64,000 nt of DNA from CAVPJW01 sp963705525. GTDB lineage: Bacteria > Acidobacteriota > Vicinamibacteria > Vicinamibacterales > CAVPJW01. Shown here in pieces: positions 8,499-17,724 of the stretch. The notes under the pieces are model-generated. The model saw nothing but the letters and a program-made list of their open reading frames with translations. It did not search any database and was not told where the DNA came from. The stretch lies in assembly GCA_963705525.1 (NCBI GenBank), contig CAVPJW010000002.1, forward strand, positions 1 to 64,000. The letters run 5' to 3'. Numbering within the stretch: the stretch's first letter is position 1; the number at the start of each line of letters is the position of its first letter. Both the position numbers and the translations under genes were made by a program.

Positions 8499-9243
8499 TC
8501 CAGATGTTCATCACCCGTCCTGACGGGTATCGGCTCGACTGGACTGAGCCGTTGGAAATGGTCGTGAGCCTGGCCGTCGCGGTGCAGCCTAATATCGGAA
8601 CCGAACAGGCGTCCAATGAACGCGGGCATGACTCAAGTACGAAGCCAAGTGTAGAGACATTCAGCCCGCTCTAGCCGCCCAAGCTCTTCCAGGGGGGGAG
8701 GAAAGAGTATCGTGCCTCGGATCTCGTCGCGAGTCCGACCGCGGCAAGACCGCGCGGTTGTTCAGGTAGCCAGTACCTAAGGGTACTAAGGTCGGAGAAC
8801 GAATTCCTCTCCGAAAAGGCCGCTTCACAGAATCTTGCGGTTTTGCGTACTTGGGACTTGACAATCTCATCTTGCGGGCACAGATTGTTCGACAATTCTT
8901 CACATCTCGCAATTAGTCCGCGGCGACATGGTGGCAATGCGACCAACTGCCGTCGGAATCTTTCTCAGTATCCACACCCCAAGCGTTTAGGGAAAGTGAT
9001 GGCGAATCGGAGGCGCCTGGAGGGCGGCACGCTGCCGAACGCGGTAAGTCTCGTGCGCGTTTCGTCGGCCAGGCATGTCGATACTTCAGCAGTCCTTATC
9101 AACCGCGTAATCTGCGCGCGAGCGGCCGCCCGAAGTTCTGATCAGATACCGAGAGTCCGCAGCATCCGAGGATGGCACTCCGACGTCGCTTCTCACGATC
9201 ACAGCCGATCTAAGGTGAACGGCGCATAGCTGTTGGAGCGCCG
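8499..9243. other. no gene recognised
   Basis: About 745 bases between the repeat array and the sigma-54 activator. Reading frames here are short and lack family features. A TTGACA at 8858-8863 is the only promoter-like word noticed, without a convincing partner. The region may hold the promoter of the activator gene. Confidence 0.4.
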
Positions 9244-10326
9244 ATGCAGATCCCCCGCTCCTCACTTGCCGAACTCGCCGCAAGTCTCAATCTTGTGGGC
9301 AAGTCACATGCTTTCCATGCGCTTCTGAATCAAATCGAGCGCTTCGCTGGTTGCGAGGCCACGATTCTGCTGGAGGGCGAGACGGGCACTGGCAAGGAGC
9401 TCGCCGCCCGTGCAATGCACTATCTGAGCACACGAGGCAACGGGCCCTTTATCCCGATCAATTGCGGCTGGATTCCGGACGCGCTGCTCGGGAGCGAACT
9501 GTTTGGCCACTCGCGCGGCGCTTTTACCGATGCTCGCGAAGCGCGGGAAGGGCTCGTCGCCCAGGCCGAGGGCGGGACGCTGTTTCTCGACGAGCTCGAA
9601 GCGCTGAGCCTGCGCGGACAGGTGGCCTTGCTGCGCTTCCTCCAGGACTACGAGTACCGTCCGCTCGGGGCTGCCAGCGCGCGCACGGCCAACGTCCGCG
9701 TGATCGGTGCCACCAACGAGGATCTCGGCGAGCTCGTGAAGCAGAGTAGGTTCCGACGCGATCTTCTGTATCGTTTGAAAGTGCTGTCCGTCAGCGTACC
9801 GCCATTGCGCGCACGCGGCGACGACGTTATCGTGCTTGCGCGCGTGTACCTCACCAAGCTGGCCGCGTGCTACAGAACGTCCGATCGTGTGCTGCACCCA
9901 GATGCCGTCGCCGCCCTTCGCGCGCACGACTGGCCCGGCAATGTGCGCGAGCTGGAGAATCTCATTCACCGCGAGTTCCTGTTGACAGACGATGCAGAGC
10001 TTCGGCTGGCGACGCTGCCGCGCAGCACGTGCGATCCCGAGGTCGATAGACGGATTGCATCCCAGCGCCGCCTCGATTCGCCGGCCCTCGAAGCGGACAC
10101 ACCGGCGCGGCCGGTGTTGACTAAGGTCGCCTTTCGCGAGGCGAAGGCACGCGCGATCGCGGATTTCGAACGCGAGTACGTGCGCGAGCTCCTCTCACGG
10201 ACCGGCGGCAACGTGAGCCGCGCCGCCCGCCTGGCCGGAAAGGAACGCAGCCGGCTGAATCGCATGTTGCGCAAGTACCGGATCTCCGCACAGGAATTCA
10301 AGGTCGTCTCGGTCCCTCGCGCATAG
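9244..10326 (+). CDS. stand-alone sigma-54-dependent transcriptional activator
   Basis: An AAA+ enhancer-binding protein that remodels sigma-54 RNA polymerase. The 360-aa protein begins almost directly with the AAA+ core: Walker A GETGTGKE at about 46-53, the sigma-54 contact loop GAFTDA at about 92-97, Walker B GGTLFLDELE, arginines in FRRDLLYRL, and WPGNVRELENLIHR. A Fis-type HTH (GGNVSRAARLAGKERSRLNR) ends it. There is no receiver, GAF or PAS domain, so activity may be set by abundance or a partner protein. The loop has Asp where GAFTGA has Gly. It sits immediately before the eCIS operon, which carries a sigma-54 promoter, so it is the likely operon switch. Confidence 0.93.
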   Translation: MQIPRSSLAELAASLNLVGKSHAFHALLNQIERFAGCEATILLEGETGTGKELAARAMHYLSTRGNGPFIPINCGWIPDALLGSELFGHSRGAFTDAREAREGLVAQAEGGTLFLDELEALSLRGQVALLRFLQDYEYRPLGAASARTANVRVIGATNEDLGELVKQSRFRRDLLYRLKVLSVSVPPLRARGDDVIVLARVYLTKLAACYRTSDRVLHPDAVAALRAHDWPGNVRELENLIHREFLLTDDAELRLATLPRSTCDPEVDRRIASQRRLDSPALEADTPARPVLTKVAFREAKARAIADFEREYVRELLSRTGGNVSRAARLAGKERSRLNRMLRKYRISAQEFKVVSVPRA

Positions 10327-10402
10327 CCTACCAACGCCTGCTCCGTGCGGCCACTGCGCCTCGCTGCGAATGCCGCCGCCTGAGGCCGATCCGCCCCATT
10401 TT

Positions 10403-10416
10403 AGACCGCCGGGTCT
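10403..10416. promoter_or_regulatory. inverted repeat upstream of the sigma-54 promoter
   Basis: AGACC-GCCG-GGTCT forms a perfect 5-bp-arm dyad about 34 bases upstream of the -24 element. It could be a binding site for the adjacent activator, although classical activator sites usually lie further upstream. Inference from symmetry only. Confidence 0.3.
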
Positions 10417-10448
10417 CGTTAACACCTGATTCTCGGCCCGCTCCGCGA

Positions 10449-10465
10449 AGGCACATCTGTTGCTA
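10449..10465 (+). promoter_or_regulatory. sigma-54 (-24/-12) promoter of the eCIS operon
   Basis: AGGCACATCTGTTGCTA fits the consensus TGGCACG-N4-TTGCW: GG at 10450-10451, exactly ten bases, then GC at 10462-10463, with a TTGCT -12 box. Transcription would begin near 10474, leaving a very short leader before the GTG at 10485. It lies between a sigma-54 activator gene and the eCIS genes, so position supports the motif. Confidence 0.65.
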
Positions 10466-10484
10466 AACGGGTCAAGGTCAGCAC

Positions 10485-10739
10485 GTGTCCGAATCCACGC
10501 ACGAAAATGACGTCGAAGGGATCGCTCGCGAGCTGGAACGCTATGTCGAGATGCATCCCGCCGCGGCCGATACGGTCGACGGCATCGCTCGCTGGTGGCT
10601 CGCCGGCCCCATGCAGCCGCCGTTGAAACAGGTGGAAGCTGCGGTCGACGTGTTGATTCGGCGGGGTATCTTGAGCCGGAACCTGCTAGCCGACGGCAAT
10701 TCCGTGTACGTGCGCGCGCCTCGCAGGTACACGAGTTGA
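10485..10739 (+). CDS. small winged-helix-like protein at head of eCIS operon
   Basis: An 84-aa protein starting at a GTG (SESTHENDVEGIARELERYV), with AAGG upstream. The pattern helix-helix-ADTVDGIARWWLAGP, VEAAVDVLIRRGILSRNLL, then GNSVYVRAPRR suggests a winged helix-turn-helix fold. Small proteins of this kind accompany eCIS loci. It may be a regulator or assembly factor. It is the first gene after the sigma-54 promoter and lies 33 bp before the sheath gene. Confidence 0.7.
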   Translation: MSESTHENDVEGIARELERYVEMHPAAADTVDGIARWWLAGPMQPPLKQVEAAVDVLIRRGILSRNLLADGNSVYVRAPRRYTS

Positions 10740-10772
10740 GCGCTCGTCGACCGAGTTGAAAGGAGACGCTTC

Positions 10773-12290
10773 ATGCCGCTGCCCCTGACCCATCCCGGCG
10801 TCTACATCGAAGAGGTGCCGAGCGGGGTACGCACGATCACTGGAGTGGCCACGTCGATCGGACTCTTCATCGGCTGGGCGGCGCGCGGACCCACTGACAG
10901 GGCCGTGCGGATCGCGAGCTTCGCCGACTACGAGCGCACTTACGGTCCGCTGGATCGACGCACGCTGCTCGGGTACGCCGTGCAGCAGTTCTTCACCAAC
11001 GGCGGCTCAGACGCGTACGTGATCCGCTTGGTCGCTGTCGCCGACAGCACCCATCCTGGGATCGCTGCCGGATCAGCTGCCACTGTCACGGTGGGCAATC
11101 TCGACTTCACCGCTGCCTCGCCCGGTGAATGGGCGCGGCAATACGCCGTCCGCGTCACGATGCGAACGGACGCGGGTTTCACCGAACGCTTCAAGGTCGA
11201 AGTGGTCGACGCCACGACGAACGCCATCGTCTTCGAAGTGTTCGAAAACCTCTCGATCGCGTCGACCGATGGGCGCTTTGCCGATGCCGTAATCAACGAT
11301 CGTTCCGCGTTCATCAAAGTGACGGCCGGCACGACGACGCCGACGGCTGAGACCAAGGCGTTCACCAACGGCGGCGACGGCAGCGTGCTGGATCCCAACA
11401 GCACCGACCCTGATCTGCAGGACGCGTTTCAGAAGGGTGTGGTGGCCCTGTTTGACACGGGCGCCGTCGCCAATCGCCTCGACTTGTTCAACCTGGTGTG
11501 CGTGCCAGCCGAATCGAATCCCGACACGATTCAGAAGCTGCAGGCGGCGTGCAGAGGCAAACGCGCGTTCCTCATCGTCGACTGCACCGAGGCTGCCCAA
11601 GTCAGTGGCGCCGCTGCAGAAATGGTCGGCCTGAACGGGGCGGCGCCCTCATACGCCGCCTACTACTTCCCATGGGTCAGATCGGCGGACCCGCTGCAGA
11701 ACGGGGCGGTCCGCGCATTTCCTCCGTGCGGGTACGTCGCCGGTATCTACGCGCGCACCGACGCCGCGCGTGGGGTGTGGAAAGCACCGGCTGGGATCGA
11801 CGCCGCGCTCACAGGGGCCGTCGGGTTCGAGGTGCCGATGAGCGACGCCGAGAACGGGCAGCTCAATCCGCATGGCGTCAACTGCCTCCGCACTCTGCCG
11901 GTTTACGGCAACGTGGCTTGGGGGGCGCGCACGATGGACGGCGACAACGACCGCGGCTCTGAGTGGAAGTACGTGCCGGTGCGTCGCATGGCGCTGTTCC
12001 TCGAAGAGTCGCTGTTCCGCGGCACGCAATGGGTCGTGTTCGAGCCGAATGACGAGCCGCTTTGGGCGCAGATCCGCCTCAACATCGGCGCGTTCATGCA
12101 GACGCTGTTCCGGCAGGGCGCGTTCCAGGGAACGACGCCGCGCGAAGCGTACTTCGTGAAGTGCGACCGCGAGACGACCACCCAGGCCGACATCAACCTC
12201 GGCATCGTCAACATCCACGTCGGCTTCGCGCCATTGAAGCCGGCGGAGTTTGTTGTGATCCGCATCCAGCAGATAGCGGGCGAGCTGTAG
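10773..12290 (+). CDS. contractile tail sheath protein (Pvc2-4/Afp2-4 like)
   Basis: A 505-aa sheath subunit that contracts to drive the inner tube. The N-terminus PLPLTHPGVYIEEVPSGVRT and the following GVATSIGLFIGWAARGP are the classical sheath start. The C-terminal core (RRMALFLEESLFRGTQWVVF, then EPNDEPLWAQIRLNIGAFM and GFAPLKPAEFVVIRIQQ) is the conserved polymerisation domain. The length is normal for a single-sheath eCIS; only one sheath gene is present, whereas Afp and PVC carry several. GGAG precedes the ATG. Confidence 0.97.
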   Translation: MPLPLTHPGVYIEEVPSGVRTITGVATSIGLFIGWAARGPTDRAVRIASFADYERTYGPLDRRTLLGYAVQQFFTNGGSDAYVIRLVAVADSTHPGIAAGSAATVTVGNLDFTAASPGEWARQYAVRVTMRTDAGFTERFKVEVVDATTNAIVFEVFENLSIASTDGRFADAVINDRSAFIKVTAGTTTPTAETKAFTNGGDGSVLDPNSTDPDLQDAFQKGVVALFDTGAVANRLDLFNLVCVPAESNPDTIQKLQAACRGKRAFLIVDCTEAAQVSGAAAEMVGLNGAAPSYAAYYFPWVRSADPLQNGAVRAFPPCGYVAGIYARTDAARGVWKAPAGIDAALTGAVGFEVPMSDAENGQLNPHGVNCLRTLPVYGNVAWGARTMDGDNDRGSEWKYVPVRRMALFLEESLFRGTQWVVFEPNDEPLWAQIRLNIGAFMQTLFRQGAFQGTTPREAYFVKCDRETTTQADINLGIVNIHVGFAPLKPAEFVVIRIQQIAGEL

Positions 12291-12309
12291 ACGCCGAAGG
12301 AGAGGGTGC

Positions 12310-12834
12310 ATGCCTCAGTTTTCCGTCAACCCGCGCCGTCTCAATCCGTACCCGAACTTCAAGTTCCGTGTGAAGTGGGACGGCCGCTACGTCGCCGGCC
12401 TCTCGAAATGCTCGGCGCTGAAGCGCACGACCGAGGTGATCGAGCACCGCGAGGGCGGCGATGCGTCCAGCGCCCGCAAGTCGCCGGGCCGTACCAAGTA
12501 CGAGGCGATCACGCTCGAGCGCGGCGTGACGCACGACGTGGAGTTCGAGCGCTGGGCGAACAAGGTGTGGAACTATGGCGCCGGCCTCGGGCGGGAAGTC
12601 TCGCTCCAGGATTTCCGCAAGGAAATCCTGCTCGAGATGTACAACGAAGCCGGGCAGCTCGTCATCGCCTACAAGATTTATCGCTGCTGGGTTTCGGAGT
12701 TCCAGGCGCTGCCGGACTTCGACGCAAATGCGAACGCCATCGCGATTCAGCATATCAAGATCGAGAACGAAGGCTGGGAGCGCGACGTCGACGTGACGGA
12801 GCCGACCGAGATCTCGTTCACCGAGCCGCTATAG
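12310..12834 (+). CDS. contractile tail tube protein (gp19/Pvc1 like)
   Basis: A 174-aa inner tube subunit. The sequence LNPYPNFKFRVKWDGRYVAG, then KRTTEVIEHREGG and SPGRTKYEAITLERGVTHD, is the standard signature of the T4 gp19-like tube family found in eCIS. The C-terminal IENEGWERDVDVTEPTEISF completes the fold. It lies 20 bp after the sheath gene and should stack inside the sheath. Confidence 0.96.
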   Translation: MPQFSVNPRRLNPYPNFKFRVKWDGRYVAGLSKCSALKRTTEVIEHREGGDASSARKSPGRTKYEAITLERGVTHDVEFERWANKVWNYGAGLGREVSLQDFRKEILLEMYNEAGQLVIAYKIYRCWVSEFQALPDFDANANAIAIQHIKIENEGWERDVDVTEPTEISFTEPL

Positions 12835-12841
12835 TCGGCGC

Positions 12842-13546
12842 ATGCCTGCCATGAACCCTCACGCGCTGCTCACCTGCTGGGAGTGCGGTCGCCGTCGTCA
12901 CACGCTCGACCGCGCGCTGCTATTGCACGCCGCCGCGGCGCCCGACGACAACCCGGACGCGCTCGCCGATCGCTCGGTCGGCGAGCGGAACGCCGAGCTA
13001 CTGCGGTTCCGCCGGGCGCTGTTCGGCGACGAGCTGCAGTCGTGCCTCGAGTGTCCGACGTGCGGCGAGCGGCTCGAGTTCTCGCTGAGCGCGGAGACGC
13101 TGCTGGCGCGCGCGCCGACCGGCATGACGCATATATGGGTCGACGGCGTGCGCGTGCGGATGCCGACGACGCGCGATCTGGCCAGAGTCGCGCAGGAGCC
13201 GGACGAGGCAGCGGCCGTCCACAAGCTGCTCGAGCGACTCGTTTGCGAAGATGCGGCGATCGATTCCTCGCGCGGTCCCGTGTCGGTGGACCGGCTGACG
13301 CGGGCGCTGGACGAAGCGGACCCGTGCATCGACATTGCGATCGACGTGATGTGTCCGGCCTGCGCGCACGGCTGGAACGCGCCGTTCGATATTGTCGATT
13401 TCCTCTGGGAAGAGATCGATGTGCGCGCGCGGCGGCTCCTCGACGAAGTCCACGTGCTGGCATCCGCGTACGGATGGACCGAGGAGGAAATCCTTCGGCT
13501 GTCGGATGCGCGCCGCGGCGCCTATCTTGAGAGGGCGCTCGCATGA
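12842..13546 (+). CDS. T4-type baseplate/hub assembly chaperone-like protein with CxxC pairs
   Basis: A 234-aa protein with three Cys pairs (CWECGRR, CPTCGER and CPACAHGW) suggesting a zinc-binding site. The C-terminal part (FDIVDFLWEEIDVRARRLLD, then YGWTEEEILRLSDARRGAYL) matches the baseplate-protein family that follows the tube gene in many eCIS and phage tail loci. It is expected to help build the baseplate rather than be part of the tube. No clear ribosome site; the alternative start at 12851 is equally possible. Its stop overlaps the next start (ATGA). Confidence 0.8.
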   Translation: MPAMNPHALLTCWECGRRRHTLDRALLLHAAAAPDDNPDALADRSVGERNAELLRFRRALFGDELQSCLECPTCGERLEFSLSAETLLARAPTGMTHIWVDGVRVRMPTTRDLARVAQEPDEAAAVHKLLERLVCEDAAIDSSRGPVSVDRLTRALDEADPCIDIAIDVMCPACAHGWNAPFDIVDFLWEEIDVRARRLLDEVHVLASAYGWTEEEILRLSDARRGAYLERALA

Positions 13547-14280
13547 GCCGCCTGCTGGAACGCCTTGCGAGCCAGGCGCTCGGGGTGGGCGGGCCGCGGG
13601 TGCGATCGGCGTCGGCGGTGCACGCACAGACGCCGCTGGCATTGCCGGTACGCGAGCGCGTGCCTGCGCCTGATGCATCGTCGGTGTTCGACGCCGCTGC
13701 TATTCCGGCGGGGCCCCACACGAGGCCACACCGTCGACACGATGTCGCCGCGATTTCGGTGGAGCCCCGCACGACGCCACAGCGTCGACACGCCGCCGCC
13801 GCGGTCCCGGCCGAGCCTCACACAAGGCTACACCATCGACACGACGCCCCCGCGCCGCGCGCGCCTGAGCGGCTGGAGGCGCATGTTGATCGCGTGTTGC
13901 GCGACGAAGCTGCTCGACCGCTCGCCGACACCATACTCGATGAGCGTGCCGCGCGCGATGCCGTAGCGCCGTCATCCGATCCGTTGCAGCCACCGACCGA
14001 CGCGCGCGTGGTGCACGCGGCGCTTCCAACGCCGCTGCTCGGCGAATTCGTATCCACTCCAGCGGCGGCGGCCGCGACGAGCACGATCCGTCCGACGGCG
14101 CCGCAGGATGCGACGAACCTGCGGGCCGACGCCGAGCCGACCGAGGTGCACGTGCACATCGGGCGCATTGAAGTGACGGCGGTGTACCCGCCGGCGGCCA
14201 CGCCGCTGCGGCGTCGTGATCGTCCACCCCGTCAGACCCTGCCGCTGTCGGACTATCTGGCGAAGCGGGGATCGTCGTGA
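13543..14280 (+). CDS. low-complexity eCIS protein with three His/Pro repeats
   Basis: A 245-aa Ala/Pro/Arg/His-rich protein. Residues about 48-106 hold three related units of about 20 aa (PAGPHTRPHRRHD, VEPRTTPQRRHA, PAEPHTRLHHRHD), also visible in the DNA at about 13700-13850. The conserved parts are the N-terminal SRLLERLASQALGVGGPRVR and the C-terminal VHVHIGRIEVTAVYPP followed by PLSDYLAKR, a motif that recurs in eCIS loci just before the DUF4255 gene. The repeat region is probably a disordered linker. Function unknown; it is tightly coupled to both neighbours by overlaps. Confidence 0.72.
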   Translation: MSRLLERLASQALGVGGPRVRSASAVHAQTPLALPVRERVPAPDASSVFDAAAIPAGPHTRPHRRHDVAAISVEPRTTPQRRHAAAAVPAEPHTRLHHRHDAPAPRAPERLEAHVDRVLRDEAARPLADTILDERAARDAVAPSSDPLQPPTDARVVHAALPTPLLGEFVSTPAAAAATSTIRPTAPQDATNLRADAEPTEVHVHIGRIEVTAVYPPAATPLRRRDRPPRQTLPLSDYLAKRGSS

Positions 14281-15553
14281 GCAGCGCGCTAGCGATCGCG
14301 GGCGTGACGGCTGTCCTGCGGGACCTGCTCAATGACGGGCTCGTCAATCACAACGTCGGCGGAGTTCTCGGCAGCAGCGTCATAGTCTCCACGCTGCCAC
14401 CCGACAAGGTAGTGAAGAACACCGAAGTCGAGGCGACGCAGATCAACGTGTTCCTGCGCCACGTCACACCGAACCTCGGATGGCGCAATGAAGGGTTGCC
14501 GTCGCGCGATGGGTCGGGCCGCACGCGCCTCAGCAACCCGCCGCTAGCGTTGAACTTGCACTACCTGATCTCGGCGTACGGCTCCGCCGATCTACACGCC
14601 GAGATCCTCCTCGGGTACGCGATGCAGCTGCTGCACGAGAATCCTGCGCTGACGCGCGACTCCATTCGCACGGCGCTCCAGCCGTCGCCGGATGTCGGCA
14701 CGACGTTGCCGCCGGCGCTGCGCGCGCTGGCCGACTCGGGCCTGCCGGATCAGGTGGAGCAGCTGGCGATCAAGCCCGAGTTCCTCACTACGGAGGAGAT
14801 GTCGAAGTTCTGGACCGCGACGCTCGCGCACTACCGACCGAGCGCCGCGTACGAGGTATCCGTAGTGCTCATCAATGCCGAGCAGCCGGCGATGAAGCCG
14901 CTGCCGGTCCTCGCGCGACACGTCTTCGTCCATCCGAGCCTGTTGCCGGTGCTGCCGAACATCACGGCGGTCGTCCCGGCCGGCGGTCAGCCGGTGGTGC
15001 AGCTCGGCACGACGGTCACCTTGACCGGGTCGCACCTCGATGGGTCCGGTCCAGAAGTAATTCTGACCAACGACCGTTTCACGATTGAGGAGCCGTTTCC
15101 GGCCGCTGCCGGCAGCAACGCGACGAAGATGCTGTTCTCCATTCCGGTGGCGCGCGCGGCCGATTTCCCGGCGGGCATCTATCGGGTCGGCGCGCGCGTC
15201 CAGCTCACCGGCGAGCCCGAGCCGCGTCGGACGAATGATCTCGCGCTGACGCTCGCGCCCGCGCTGACGGCCCTGCCGGCGCAGCCGGTCATACGTGACG
15301 GCGCCGGCACGGCCAGCTTCTCGATCGGCTTCACGCCGGCACTGCGCACTGGTCAGGTCGTTCGCCTGATGCTCGGGACGAGCGAGTTCACTCCGCAGCC
15401 GTTCGCGCCAGGGGCTCTGTCGTTGAATTTCGCCATCGCGCATGCGCCGATCGGTGACCACCTCGCACGCCTGCGCATCGACGGAATCGATAGCCCGATC
15501 ATCGATCCATCCGTGACACCGCCGGTGTTCCTCGATCAGCGGATCAAGATCCA

Positions 15554-15557
<4 letters not shown>
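14277..15557 (+). CDS. DUF4255 tail terminator/cap protein with Ig-like C-terminus (Pvc16 like)
   Basis: A GTG start overlaps the previous stop. Residues 1-190 are the DUF4255 domain (ALAIAGVTAVLRDLLNDGLV, LALNLHYLISAYG, LLGYAMQLLHENPALTRDSI and FWTATLAHYRPSAAYEVSVV), which caps the sheath-tube end in Afp/PVC particles. The remaining 230 aa carry two strand-rich segments (VQLGTTVTLTGSHLDGSGPE and AGTASFSIGFTPALRTGQVV) that look like IPT/Ig folds. Such extensions occur in non-Afp eCIS lineages and may decorate the particle end. Confidence 0.92.
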
Positions 15558-17469
<1,912 letters not shown>

Positions 17470-17473
<4 letters not shown>

Positions 17474-17724
17474 AGCGAATCGTGGTGTCCGTGGATCGGC
17501 TAGTGCTTGCAGGATTTCCCCACGAAGATCGTCTCGCGATCGCCGCCGGTCTGCAGGGTGACCTCGCTCAGGCACTTGCAATCTCGAACGCTGCACCTGG
17601 GCTGGCGAGACTGGGTGCCGTCGAAACGGTCCGCGCCGCCAATGTCGCGCTGGCTCCGAATGACAAAGCTGCGACCGTTGGCTCGACGATCGGCCGCGCG
17701 ATTTCCAAGAGCCTAGTCCGATGA
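17470..17724 (+). CDS. small conserved eCIS protein between ATPase and effector
   Basis: An 84-aa protein (MKRIVVSVDRLVLAGFPHED, then LAIAAGLQGDLAQALAISNA). The ATG at 17470 overlaps the ATPase stop; an ATG at 17464 is an alternative. Small proteins with the opening 'VsvDRLVL.G' and a closing 'GRAISKSLVR'-like helix recur beside Pvc15 and DUF4157 genes in eCIS loci. The role is unknown, perhaps cargo handling. It overlaps the DUF4157 gene start. Confidence 0.72.

Noticed and set aside
10773..12834. Prophage or type VI secretion origin of the sheath and tube
   Set aside because: DUF4255, Pvc15-type ATPase, DUF6519 and DUF4157 neighbours are eCIS markers; no capsid, terminase, lysis or TssJLM genes are present.
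12870..13772. 300-codon minus-strand frame opposite the hub chaperone gene
   Set aside because: Composition dominated by Arg/Ala/Ser with no fold; the plus-strand genes overlap properly by ATGA.
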